Source: Marthasterias glacialis
Lineage: Eukaryota > Echinodermata > Asteroidea > Forcipulatida > Asteriidae
Assembly (NCBI GenBank): GCA_911728455.2
Contig: OU452240.1
Coordinates: forward strand, 1,240,001 to 1,304,000
Reading direction: 5' to 3'
Length of the DNA: 64,000 nt
Shown here: piece by piece, positions 1-13,600 of the stretch
Layout: each line of letters opens with the position of its first letter
Position numbering within the stretch: the stretch's first letter is position 1
Notes under the pieces: model-generated
Databases searched by the model: none
What the model saw: the letters and a program-made list of their open reading frames with translations, nothing else
What the model was told of the DNA's origin: nothing
Program-made: the position numbers and the translations under genes

Positions 1-289
1 CCAACACCACACAAGAGGCTCCAAGAGCTTATCTTAATGTGCAATAACAAGAAAGTTGAAGGCAAAGTAATGAACATTTTTCAGTTGAGTATGATGTTGT
101 TGTTTTTTAAGGACGGGTAAAAAGAAGTTTGAGTGTTGCAGGAAAGGTCTGACATCCCCCCAACACATCAGACACCCCAAAAGATCTTTGTCAATAAAAA
201 CCTCCAAGGAAAAAGGACCCAACACTTCTGAGTATTAGAACATTTTTATGAGTACGAGTAACGACTGAAGTAATTGAATAGTTGATAGG

Positions 290-450
290 CAGGGGTGTGA
301 GAATTCAGCTTAAAAGCTGATTTCAGCTTTTTTGTACACCTGCTCTGTACAAAACTCCATGGGAAGTTTTCAAATATCAGCTTTTTGCTCGCTGTTTCCA
401 GCTCCTTTTTTTGTGGGAGGGGGAGGGGGTTGCGGGCACTCACACCCCTG
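290..450. mobile_element. MITE, CAGGGGTGTGAG family, copy 1
   Basis: Termini CAGGGGTGTGAGAATTC and CACTCACACCCCTG. A second copy is at 38516-38687. No clear target duplication seen. Confidence 0.65.
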
Positions 451-3400
451 CAGGAAAATTACACCGATCCCCCCTTTAAGAGACTCTCGCGCAACATCCC
501 CACAAGGGTGTAGGAAGTACTGTTCCATCAGTAGTCTGGGAGAGAGTTTATTGTCATTCACATCCGTCTGGATCGTGGGCTCTCCTCCAGAGAACCTGTT
601 TGCTTTCATGGTTTGGCATAAATCAGACCGCTGCACCGTCCCTCAAGAATCAACGCCATTCCCAGCCCCGCAAAATGTCTTGTTAAAACAAATTTACTCA
701 GATCTCTAGTGTCGGTATTATTGTGATTTTTTTTTTATCTGGCTGGCCGACGGCCGACAACCGACAACCGTTGATCAAGCAGGCGGGTGAATGTCGCCGG
801 TTGAGCCCCAGCGCCCGTGTATTGACTGTTTACCCAACACCTGGATTGTCCTTATGTGAATTATGCATTCTTGACGAGAAAAGTAAATATACTTTGAAGG
901 GAATCACTGGGTATTGTTTTTTCTTTCTATTTCGAGTATTTGTGTGCTCCGCTCTTAAAGAAATAGAGCGTACAGTGAACATGAAACAACAATGTATCAC
1001 TGTGTATGTGTGTTTTATTTGTCAATTAAATGTGATTTATGACTTGATGGCCGCATACTTACGAGATCAGGTGTCGAGACCTTCTGGAGGCTATCCACTT
1101 TTACTTTTACGCTGACATGCATCCATGTTTAAGTCTCACAATAATAATAAACATTGGCCTGTCTTTGTTTTGTTTTTTTATCTGTAGTGCGGAGTTTTAT
1201 CGCAGGATATCAGAACTGCTTATTGTTACGTAATGTGCAACGGTTTTGATTGGCCCCATGTAAAGTTTTGTCCAGCAGGTAAACTTGCTTAGCTATATCT
1301 TGCTGCTTAACATAAACTGAGAAGGGCTTCTTACCGACAGTTAAAACTAGACAGACATTCATTTTTAAGGAGCTTGAGTGCAAGCCCTCTCCTCCGCACT
1401 CAAAAATAGTACTCCTTAAAAATTTAAAGTAGATTTTAAAAAGAATTGTGAACAACGGGAAATGAACTGCTGGTGTGGTGGTTTATCAGCTTTATAATCA
1501 TTCAACATAGATAAGAATCCGCCAATCCAATCTTTCAGTCTCGTACACTCGTATGAATCGTCAAAAGTACATAGGCCTACATACTTAAATTAAATATCAT
1601 GAAAAGTCGGTTTTTATAAAATTGTGTTTTAATTTCACTTTTTAAACAAATTTGTGAAGTTTGGTTCTGATGAGTGCAAAGAACTCTCCTCAATAATATA
1701 AGGAGAACAGTTTGTAGCTCTCCTTGTATATTTCTTAAAACGAAGGGCGAAGGTAACCATTTTGATCCCCATTTCTTTTTGATTTATTTGAGTTGTTCTT
1801 TTGGGCTGGAAGAGACAAAACCTCTCAGAATTCCCAGGTCCCTCGATCCAGGTATCATTCCCTTCACGGTTTCACAGGGGATGCTAAAAACTGAAGGGAC
1901 CCATAAATAAACAAATAATTTTATGACAGTGAGCATCTGGCTTCGGAACGCACTGATTTTTACATAACTAGCTTTAGACATGTTTGGCATTTTTACACGC
2001 ACACAGGGGGTGGCTTTGTCACCCCTTACCCCATGCTAAGACGCTGAGGCTAAGTTGTAAATCCTCCGTGGTCTTGCGTCCCATGAAAGTCAAACCTTGT
2101 ATGCCTTTTTTTTAAATGATATGTTGGATAAAAACCTGGCTGGGATAAAAAGGATTTCGAATGTGAGCTTATTAAGTTATGTTATAAATGACAGGAAACG
2201 AGCAAAGTGGACCACTTATATGTACCGTCACGGCAGCAGTTCTTTTGCAGTGGTTGTAACTTTTGGTTAAGTACCCGAAACTCCCAAAAGTGTTTCAACC
2301 ATCGAATGGACACGCAGGCTTATCCTGAAAGTAATTTGAGTTGATTAGAATGATTGGTATTTTAATAACTCACAAATTTCATTTTCAAAAAGGACGGGAA
2401 ATGCAGGTAACCTTTGCCATCCATTTTTGAGGAAAATTTGAGGGCGATTTGAAAAACAACACTAAAAACATCAAATGAATCAACTCATAGCAATTTCAGT
2501 ATAGTCATGCATTTTCATCACATGTTTAAACACTTTTGGGCGGTTTCAGGCACTTAGAAAAAAAAAACAACAACCATTAGGAAAACTGCTGAAGTGACGG
2601 GTGCAAAGTGGTATTGTGTTCCTGTCAAATACATGTATCAACCTTCTTTCCACGACACTTCCCTCTTGTAAAATTGTAAGGGCTAGGCGTTTTATTCTTG
2701 GCACAGGACACCCCTCGGCAAACATTATCTTCTGGAACATTCTAAGATGATGGGGAGGGGAGGCATGGACGCTAGTGAAGTATTAGTATTGGCTAGCCTT
2801 TTTATTTTTGTTTTTAAATAATGCAAACAAAAAGCCTCTTCATTCAGAGAAATCAATTTCTAGGCACTTTATCTTCATTTTACCCGTGTCAGTTCATTTC
2901 TCTATATCGTCACTGTGTAATCACGGAGAGTGATTTTAGCCCCTGAAGTGCAGTCAAGCTTTCATGTATGGAAAAGGCCGAAGTTTGAAGTTAAACTGTT
3001 TTTTTCAATCATTGTTTCGGGAGGCTGTTTGCCTATTTAAACTTTGACATATTACAAAACCATGAAAGCGGAGATCTTAAATAATGCAAATTTGTTATTG
3101 ATTTGATAGTAGTAAAATTTAATCAACGAGTAATTAACCGTGTAATACAATATTGTCTCTTCGTAAAAACTGCATGAACGAGGATTGTGTGCGGTGCGTC
3201 ATATGCAAACCAATGCGTAAAACGAAAATGGCTGTTCGTGAAAACGCAAAATTCAGAACACTCGTCTCTGGCACCGTGCCAGCGCTTTGTACTTCAATGT
3301 TAAAAATGGCAAATCCAAGATTGGAAGTTTATGAAAATTTGAAAAGTGCAAAACTCGGGTGATATTATGCTTGTGCTAATTGTACGAAACTATGACGTTT

Positions 3401-5014
3401 TATGACTTGAAACTTGGGCAAAACGTCGGTGTGAATGATAACATCCAAAAAATGTGTAAAAACACCGATTTGCCAAAGTATATTATCTTTTTGTTAAGTT
3501 GGTTGTTCTTGAAAACGATGACGATATGGTTAATTCACATCACCTAAAACCCGAGTAATTGAAAAGTACAACTTTACTGCCGCCCTCTTTTGTTGAGCAA
3601 TTCTGAAATGTTCATCTCATTGTAACACTTACAACTTTTGTTTGATCCAAAACAATGCCACCCTAAACCCCCTACCCCCCCCCCCCCCCAAAAAAAAAGT
3701 GCTAATGGTCCAAGATTTATTAGAAATACCACCTGCTGTGGAGCACCATTGCACCAAAACCTCCCTATGGAACAAAAACCTAAAAGGCGTAAATCAGAAA
3801 TGGAATTGAGCTCATTTTTTTTAAAACCAGTAACGTGAATGACGGCTATGGGTTAATGTGGTGTTCCTGTGTCCTGCAGGGAAGATGTATATACATGTAC
3901 AACGGATGTATTTCAAGATGTTTTATGTAGCTGTAAGATGGTGATCTGTCTTCAAGACTGTTCGCTTTGTTATAACAAGCCCGATATGTGACAGAGGGAG
4001 CCCCCCACCCCCCTAGAATGTTCCCATTCTCTGACACACTCTTCCCCTCTTTGCACAGAAGCACCCCCACTAAAATCCTCAAAAGAATTCCAGAGATTTC
4101 TAGAACACAATGAAGACACAATAGGGGGGTACACCCTGCCACATATCGCGCACCAAATGCGTTTTTTTTTAAAGTTTCTAATGCATTTTAGATCAATACG
4201 AATGTAGATGAGGGATTGGGAATTTACGGATTTACTCAAGAAAGTCTTAGTCTTGGATGACCGTTGAGTCCGGGTTTGAATCCCAAATGAATGGCTCTTT
4301 AACATTGGATCACTCCTTGACGTCTATTAAAGGCCTGCACACACAAATAATTTACCCCTCACCCGAAGAGCAAAGATATCAAGACATCAATGTCATCAAT
4401 GTGCGAAATCTGCACATCTGCACAAGTTCCAACTTATTTGTCTGGTTGTAAACTATAAATCTTTCCCCGGGTTTAATTCCCACGATGAGGATAGGATAAA
4501 AAAAAATATTTCGATTTGGGGCAGCAAGATTTATGAGATTTTCTTCTCAGTTGGGCTTTATTTCTTGTCTCATTTGCAACTCAAGAGGATGGAGGACTGC
4601 AGTCCCCTATATCATGCTACTAGACAAATTTCCTGGGAAATTCCAAAGAACATTTATGTGACCTTTTTATTTTTGAAAATAGACCACTGGATTGGAAATT
4701 ATACATCGTGTCTGAGAAACTCGTGTTTTATTTTTTTTTCCATCCGAAAGCAATTTCAATATATGGCGTATTGTGGTGTTGCAGTTATTGCAGTTACTGT
4801 AACACTAGTATTTTTAACCTCTAGTCTTTGACGTTGTCAAATTGAAAAGAGACGTACAAAGGAAAGAAAACGTTGTCGGTTTTTACACCACAAAATGTTA
4901 CAGATAATTTCAGTTTCAATTTGGTGTCAGAAAAGACGAACAAAAAACACAAACAGTAAATTGAACTAACTCTTCAGAAATTTATCAAAATTATTGGATT
5001 GTCGTTCTCAGTCT

Positions 5015-5393
5015 TAAAGCCCCAGTTCAACATTGGTAAACTGACTGTAAATGCTTCCATTCTTTGCACAAATCAAGATATTTGTAATAAAACCAACCTG
5101 TGAAAATGTCAGCTTATATGGTTGTTTCATTTGCGAGAAAACGGTAAAAATGCATTCAGCATTTTTGTACACATTCCTATAGGCAGAGTTTTCGTCTCAC
5201 TGAGGACGAAAACTAATTTTGGATCTTATTTCATTTCTTATTTAAAAACGATAACACTTCAGGCAGAAATATTTCAAGCAAAGTTTTCTACCATCATTAT
5301 CTTCATTCCACGTGTGAAGGTATGCCTATATTATGTGTAAATCTGTGAATATTTATGTTTTTTCTTCTTACCAATGTTGAGCTGGGGCTTTAA
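5015..5393. mobile_element. TTAA-flanked MITE, AAAGCCCCAG family, copy 1
   Basis: Inverted termini AGCCCCAGTTCAACATTGGT and its complement ACCAATGTTGAGCTGGGGCT, each bordered by TTAA. This suggests a piggyBac-type non-autonomous element. Relatives at 8333-8693, 25807-26113 and 63048-63409. Confidence 0.8.
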
Positions 5394-7623
5394 GTCATCT
5401 TGAACGAATTCCAAAGATTTTTTTTTCTGTTACTGTGTAACTGTCTGCCATCTTCAAACCAAACCCTAAACCTAGCCAAAAATTCGATTATATTTGGTCA
5501 GAACAAGTACGTCATTGCAGCATGTGAATAACCAAATACTGTAGTGTAAACATTGTCCAGGTTGCTGAAACACGCCCCATAGGTGTTGTTTTAGTGAAGT
5601 GTGCCATACCCGACCGTCACTTCCGAACAAATTATGACCCAAAACATAATCTTATCTGGGTATATAAGATACTATTTTTGTTCGAAATATATTCAAAAAT
5701 AGTGGATTCAGCATCTCTTCCTTAGTTCGACTCTCGAAAATGATATGTTTGGAGAAATTTAAACTGGCAAACGTACAAAAAAATGTAGTTTGACACCAAA
5801 ATATCCATTTTGACATTTTATCATCACTTATAGAAATTGAATATTTTTTTTAATTTAATATGTGAAACAAGAATAAGACTTTCTTTCAAGTTTAAGGATC
5901 CTATTGCCTCAAGGAGGCTGGATATTTTTCCTCTTTTCTGCTTCATGTTACTCTTGGGAAGGTGGATTTGAGATGCCTGGGGGAGGGGGTGGGGGACGGA
6001 GAAGGGAGGGATGAAAGTTTATCCTAGACTACTTTAAGATGAAGCTGTTGTTTTCTTGACAAGAATACCTCAATTGAGTTGAAGCTTGTGGAACTTGGTG
6101 TCACATTGAGCAAAACTGAAAATTCTAACAAAATTTCGAACACAATAAATGTCACGACTAACAGTTTGTAGTAGATCTTTCTCGAACAAAAATATCTGCT
6201 TTTTGTTTAATTTCTGTCGACTGCAGTCTCCAGATCTCACACAATTTTTCAAAACCAAAACAGTCTGCTCTATAGTTCAGTGAAGTTGCGTTCCTGATTT
6301 AAAACTATGCTGGACCACGCCCCAAAACTAAAGTTGCCCAAATGTTCCGGGTTCATGAGGAAGGAGTGTCACTCATTACTTCAGAACAAAAGCCATGATT
6401 CGTTCAATACACACACTCAATTTACCCACACTAAACCTTTTCCTGATAAGGGCTTGTTCTCTCAACTGCAGTAACCTGGCTGTAATTACCCATTCAAATA
6501 TGCAGTAGGCGTGAAAATTAAATGACCAATCAGAATAGCTAAATCCGAAATAGAATATGCATTAGGTCTGAAACTGATAGCCAATCAGAATAGCTGAATT
6601 TTAAATGGACACAAATGTAGTAAGTTTTGAAGTACAATTTTCCGTGAACATCGGTGGTGTAGCTTATTTAGGCGGTGTGGGGAATGGGCAGGGGTGGGGG
6701 AATAGAGGGGGTATGGGGTGGATTGGGTTGCTGGGAGAATTGAAGAAAATGATAGTTTGACAATGAGTGCTGTCAGTTTAAGATGCATTTAGAAATATTT
6801 TACCAACTTACAGGTGGCCAGCCACATTGCATCTGTTTACGCACTCCATCACAGTCTTTTGCAAAATGTCACCTCTGACCTCTTCACTGTTTGTGGGTCA
6901 TAGGTCACATTCAGAGCAATCATCGTCATTTTGGGAGGGAATTGAATTAATCTTACCTGGGTGGGTACTGCCTAAACAGAAAACATCTGTTGATAACATA
7001 AATTGCTCTCTTCTATTGGAGAATTATGTGGAACTTCAACAATAGTTTAAAACGTCCTAGCACGTTGAACATCTCTGATGAAAACTGCTGCTGTAAATTT
7101 TAATATTTTGTCACTTTTTTTTTTGTCTTCAGTTTATTTCAGGAAATAGCTTCATGCGGTTCGTGAGATTGTAATTTATCCCATCCAGCCAATTTAGAAT
7201 TTCATTTCCGATGTAGTTTAATACGAGGCCAGATCTGATGCTTCCGGAGGCAACGGAGGCGATTGCCACCGTTGCCCCTGGTCATTGCCTTGGTGCCCCT
7301 TGAAATGTTCCAATAGAAATTTCCCCCATAGAGGTGCCCTTCAGAAGATTTGCCTTGCCTTTGAAAAAAAAAGTACCAGACCTGTGTTTAACACCAAAGA
7401 AGTTCAAGTGGTTTCAAATTTAAACAAGTAGGAGACTGTCATCTATTTTGAAAACAACGGTATGAATGCAATGTGATTAATGGCCTCACGTTTCAACCCT
7501 AGCTGAGTCTTTCTCATCTGTTTAATCAGAATTTTCATACAATCACATCCATGATTTTGATATACTTAGTATTTTTTACCAATAATAATCACGGTTTCCA
7601 TTCTTATTTTCTTATTTTTGCAG

Positions 7624-7695
7624 AGATTTGAGTTTCAACAATCTCACCACTCTCCCTGCCAATGCCTTTGGTCATGTAACCAAACTCCGCCACCT
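7624..7695 (+). CDS. LGR: LGR exon: LRR (first one recognised)
   Basis: A 72-bp exon, one LRR, begins DLSFNNLTTLP. Acceptor ttgcag and donor gtaagt. Phase 2 at both ends, as is standard for LGR LRR exons. The preceding exon was not found in the 7.6 kb upstream. Confidence 0.88.
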
Positions 7696-10600
7696 GTAAG
7701 TATTGACTTAGGTGCAGCCATTAATAAGGCACCTGACTATTTTGCCACACAAGCCTCGATTAGGTTTCATTGAGTTTGACGAGAAAACAAGCCTTTTTAT
7801 GTATGGACAATGAGGGATAATTCAAACATGGATCATTTTGAACCCAAAATATTGTATAAGTTGTTTTGAGAAACATGGTTTGCCCTTATCTTTGTCAGTG
7901 ACTGGCCAGCCAACGGGATCATTTTTTAGCCTGCCGTGTCACTCAGGCCAGCGAGAAAACATTTTAGGTAGGGGCTGCTGGCTGCTGGGGTTGCATGCAC
8001 GGCAGCTTGTGCCCAATGTCACAAAAGTTAGACCTGAAATAGTGGGAAATCTACATACATTTTTTGTTTTGTTTATGTGTTATAATTTCTTCTTGATGAA
8101 GTACAAAGTGTTTTTTTTATGATAGAATGTGCATTTTCAAGATTGGGGTTGGGGTGTTAGGTGCTGTAGTTTTTTGCAGCACCCATATCACCTCCTGTTG
8201 GGGTGGGGGTTCTTGTCCTTCAGCTTGTTCACTGAATAGGGATGTTTTTCAGCACTGAACTGGCCACAGCTGGACCACTTGGAGAGGTCCTCCGGTGTTT
8301 TAACTTGAATTTGGTGGTGGACCACTACATTGTTAAAGCCCCACTTCAACAGTAAGAAAGAAAAACACAAATGTTCACAGATTTTACATATATTTTACAC
8401 GGTATAAAGATAATGATGGTAGAAAACTTTCACTGAAATATTTCTGCCTGAAGTATTGTTGTTTTTAAATAATAAATGAAATAAGAATAAATGAAATTAA
8501 TTTTCGTCTCATGGTGAGACCAAAACTCTGCCTAAGAATGCGTACAAAAATGCTGAATTCATTTTCACCGTTTTCTCGCAAATGAAACAACAATATGGGC
8601 CGAAATGTTCACAGGCTGGTTTATTTGATATCTTGATTTGTGCAAATAATGAAAGCATTTACAGTCAGTTTACCAATGTTGAGCTGGGGCTTTCAGGGTG
8701 AACACATGTAGAAACTTACTGACTACTTCCGCTAAGTGGTTTTTAAGGTTACACATTCGACAACATTGAAGTCCATTGTAGACAGTGACTCCGTCTCTCT
8801 TTAATCAATTTCACACCGTTTGGGGACAATTTGAAGGGGACAAACAAAAGACCTTTTTTTTGTTGATTTGTGGCATCACGTTTTAAAAATAGCTCGCCAA
8901 AATTTGCCCTCCTGGGCTCGCTTCCGTCTGCACTACGGGATCCACAACTCCCTAAATAACCACACAACCACGTGGGAGAACTTTGGACCAGTTCATTTCT
9001 GAAACGGGGGTTTCCTAAACGATGATTTTTACCTTTTCAAAAACAAATTGTTTATCTATAATATTTCGTTTGAGGTACATGCAGGGTCTAAAAAACATAA
9101 ACTGTTGCCTCAGGTTAGGATAAACTTACCCCCAGGGATAAATGGAACGTTTCAGTTTCCATGGCAACCATTCATGGAGAGGGTACCTTGTGAACTTTGT
9201 GGGGTCTCCTTCGCTGGATTTGGTGACTCAAAATGACACCATACTGATGTAATTTAGCCCATGCTGGGCACCGCAGTTCCAGGCTGTACTTTTTCTAAAT
9301 GGAAGTGTTTGTGACTTTTCCCCTATATTTGTGATTTATTTTACTGCGATGGAAACATTGCATGAAAAATTACCCCATGCCATGATTCTTGTGTGTACAG
9401 AGGTTTTGCTGGTGAAATTGAAATTTAAGTAGAGATCTAACCACAAATTGAATGTAAGGTTAAAATTATTTTAAAAATTGTAAGATAATTTTCTTAAAAC
9501 CTGAAATATTGTTGGTTGCAATAAAAAAAAATCGCTTTTTATGAACTTTATAAAATATACAATAAAAACAACTTTAAAATGACCTCTTCGAAATGTCTTT
9601 CAAAAAAAAAAGTATTTATTTGAAAGAGTATTGTGGAAAGAAATCTTTCCTTAGGATATATTTCCCAATAAACGCCATATTTACGGGAATTTGAGTTTCT
9701 GCACTGAGCGGAAAGAATCTTTTTGACTGTTCTGCTTGGCCAAGTGGTTCATTGACCAATGCGTAAAACTCCTGATTCTTCACGCAGTATTTACACAGAA
9801 GCCATAGTTTAGCGTCCAAAAAAAACAGTACATCATCATTGCCCACAAAGATGGCAAACTTTACATTGTCTGACGTCAAGTGGGACTGTCTGTATACTAA
9901 TCACCCCTGGGAACGAGGTTGACTTGGTTCTTGTTTTGAACTTTGTCTTGTTCCCCGACTGCATTGGTAAAAATAGTCACTGGTTCACGTTATATTTGTT
10001 AAAAGGGCTTAGACTGTACCAGCCTCATCATGGTTTTACATTGATTTAAATGAACGAATTCCCAAATGTCCAAAAAGGCAGCAAGGATCGAATTCTCTTC
10101 AAATTAAGATAAATGTCATGCATCAATAAAATGTCTTCTGAAAAAGCCATTTCTCTCACTTATGGATGAGTCACGGTTTTTCAGAGTACTTTTTTTTTAC
10201 GTTAATGGGTTTAAAAATGCCATGGCGACGTATGTATTTGATTTCATTTTCAAAATGAGAAACTATAAAGAGTGGAATGACCTTTTAAGATCTGGAAAGA
10301 TTTAAGACAAAGACCCAACTTCATGGGAAATTATTCTGAACAATTTTCTGTTAAAACCCACAAATGAGCAGGATACCAGTCACAGATGGTAAATATGAAA
10401 TTATATTTTGGCTGGTAATCTTATTCTGGCTGGTAACCTTATATTTGCTTAGTTTCCATCTGAAAGCTCACTGATTACATAAGGGTACCAATCCTCCAGA
10501 GAAATATTTTCATCTGAAAAAATGTCAAGAAAGAAGTAACATTTTGAGACGCCATAAACCACCATCTTCTTATTCCGATTGCTGCAATTAAAACACACAC

Positions 10601-13600
10601 TCTATGATTGTGCTCCAAAATCTCGACAAAATATGAACTTTTTAAAAATGTTAAACAAGCATACAAACACCAACAGAACATGCAGTCAGTGAACAACAAG
10701 CCAGTGAACAAAACAAACAAACAAACAAACAAACAAACAAACAACACATAAACAAGCAAACACCCCAACAACAAAGCCAACACAAAAACAGACAGACAAA
10801 AAACAGCAAACATACAGAGACAAATACGGACAAACAAACAAAAAAACAAAACACCCTATACAATCCAAACTAGACCACATAAACACATCATTGAAAAAAA
10901 CAAGCAAGGTGATATTGAATACTAAAAGATGAGAACATGTGATTTCTTTTTAAAACCAATGATCTCTCATAGATATTTCCAAGGAGGATTTTCTTCTTCT
11001 CCTTGGTCATTGCCTTGGTGCCCCTTGAAATGTTCCAGAAGCAACAGAGGCAACTGCCTCCATGCCCCCCTGGTCATTGCCTTGGTGCCCTTTGAAATGT
11101 TCCAGAAGCAAGGAGGCAATTGCCTCCATGCCCATTGGTCATTGTCTTGATGCCCTTTGAAATGTTCCAGAAGCAACAGAGGCAATTGCCGCCATGCCCC
11201 CTGGTCATTACCTTGATGGCCCTTAAAATGTTCCAATAGAAATGTGTAATTCCATCGAAATGAAACCCTTTGTCCCTTTACCAAGGAAAAAGTACCTTGG
11301 TCTTAAGAAACAATGTCATGTAAAGGTCAGCCTCGACTTCCAATTTGATCTCATTTCCCATTCATCTTGGAAAAACATTACAATTAACTCCTTTCCCTGA
11401 AATCATTTTCCTCTCGTCATATTTCCACAAATTACTTCTCAAGAAATGCACATCAGTACTTTAATTATCTCTTTTTTTTGTTATATTTTTTCTCCTTCAG
11501 GAAATTAGTCGGTAACCACATCCGGACTCTAAATGAAGACGTATTCAGAGGACTCAAAGATCTACACTCACTGTGAGTAGCCAGGGTGGGATGGGGATGG
11601 GCGGAGTTGACCGGGTGAAGAAAGGGAGTAACATCCCTCATAACTGAACAGACAGAGGAAGGGCAATTAGACATGAGAAATATCCCCCAATATCGTCCCC
11701 CTCACCTCTAAACATTCCATTTCCTATAAAGCGTCCTTCTCCCAATTCCTCATCCAACTGCAAAATGACCATAGTAGGGAGAACGAGGAAAGAGACATTG
11801 AATTGATGTCTACCCCCTCCCCCCACACGCCCCACCCTCCCCCTTACCTCAAATATGTCAGAGTTAATTCACACAAGTCTCCCGTTTTTCTTCTTCAAAC
11901 TTGAGGGAACAAACATGTGCAAACACATCCTTCCCACTATGTTTCACTCAGCAGTTCAAAAGAAACAAACGGCATTACGTGTAATTAACTGTGACAGGTA
12001 GATGGGGCATAAACCTAACGTCAGTACATGAGTTAGTGTTCCCACTTCTTGGCCTTAAGAAAACTAAAGCAAAGGGGAAAACAAAATTCAACAAGTCTTT
12101 GTAGAAACAGTCTCAGACAATTCCCGCAGCATATTTTCTCTCACAGCTTTCACTAAATTAGGAAAATAGTCGCGCGGATTACTCCCTGAATTTGTCGTTG
12201 GCTTCCCCCCTTGGTCAACTTAATCCGAGCCTGAAACACTTGTTACGAAACGTTTGCTGAAAACCCCATTGGGAAATCAGTCCGATTTCAAAGACGGGGA
12301 ATGTTGTCACCGGAGGAAGCACGGTAGCCAAAACTTTGAGTCTTAATATTAATAAACTACTTTTCAAAATGGAAGGGTTATAGTTTTTAACAACCTAAAA
12401 TTAAACCACAGAAATAAAACAAAACTGTGCTTTTACTGTAAATTGAAATATTTATAGCTACTGTATTGCCGCTGACAGCGTTATTTATTAACTTTGTTTT
12501 GATTTACTGCTGCTTTTGGTAATTTTTCCAAAGTTTTACGCGTCATCTACTTGTGTTCCTCTCGGGGGATGCTCTCAAAGCCGGGAAGTTGAGTAACTTC
12601 ATCGAGAAAAAAAGGAAAGCTTGCCGACTTTAATTTAGCTGGAATACAAGAGATCTTGGGAAAATAACCTCGGGTAATATTCCGGCGAGTGCCTTGCCAT
12701 GTGTAATCGCTCAATATTTTTCTTGAGTTGTGATATCAAGAATGGCTAGAACAATTCATCTTTAAAGACGCATGGAATTTATTTAGTTATTTATTCTTTA
12801 CCTATTTACTGATGATTTTGGCACAATCAATGTTTTAAATTGAACAGAACAGTGGATAGATTTTTACATTTTATCCCAAACTCAGGTTTTAAAACTACGT
12901 TCATTTTCAATCTTTAGAAATATATATTTTTTTCCTTTGCAAAAAAGTGTTAACCGAAAGAGAGAGAGAGAGAGAGTTGGGCAATGTGTTGAAAGTTTAT
13001 TGTGTTAGAATTTGTTTTTATTATTAATTAAGAGAGGGGTTGGGGAACAGGCTTTCTTTAGTTTTAGGGGTTTTTTTTCTTTCTCTAAAAAAATCTGGTG
13101 TATCTCCTTTTTAGAAAAAGAGAAATTTCATCTTTAAGTGATTGCAAATGTAGGCAGACTGTTCTGGGCGTCCCTGCTCAAAAACAAGTGATGTAAAGGA
13201 GTCTTTATCTAGAGCATAATGCAAGCACCGCAGCTAATTCGTCTCGCAGGCCGGGCATGTTGGCTTAAAATGTGTCTGGCAATTTTTGCTAAGTGCCAAA
13301 CGTAGTGGAAGAATCGCCTTGAAGAACGGCTGTTAAAATTCATGCCCAAGGTGAAGGAAGGAAGGGTAATTAATGTCCCATCGGCAGACTCAAGACTTTT
13401 TGCCTTTGAATGGTCTTCCAAGGCATGAGTTTCCCTCACCTCGAATGCTGAACTGAATATTCGGAGCTGGAAACCTTTTTTTTTTTTAATTAAACTGTGC
13501 CTTAAAAGGAAAATTTCAAGACTTTATCCCTTTTTTGTTCAAACAATGTTTTTCTTTTTGATCAACTTGCAAAACATCTTCTTTAATAGAAACAAGGCCT

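Larger units (their letters stand above)
1..7623 (+). other. Upstream LGR intron or 5' region, no exon recognised
   Basis: No LRR-like exon or signal-peptide exon could be supported. The stretch contains two MITEs (290-450, 5015-5393), a poly-C/poly-A tract near 3677-3697, and one copy of the GTGCCCTTGAAATGTTCC dispersed repeat (about 7260-7330). The rest is AT-rich unique-looking DNA. Confidence 0.5.
7696..11500 (+). other. LGR intron
   Basis: Holds the TTAA MITE at 8333-8693, an (ACAA)-rich tract about 10707-10850, and the ~66-bp tandem repeat at 10999-11240. Otherwise nothing recognised. Confidence 0.6.

Noticed and set aside
10475..10907. Cys/Leu/Val-rich minus-strand open frames
   Set aside because: They translate the (ACAA)-rich simple repeat, with no other coding signal.
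10967..11284. Minus-strand open frame with repeated EHFKGHQ
   Set aside because: It is the translation of a ~66-bp tandem repeat found elsewhere as a dispersed element.
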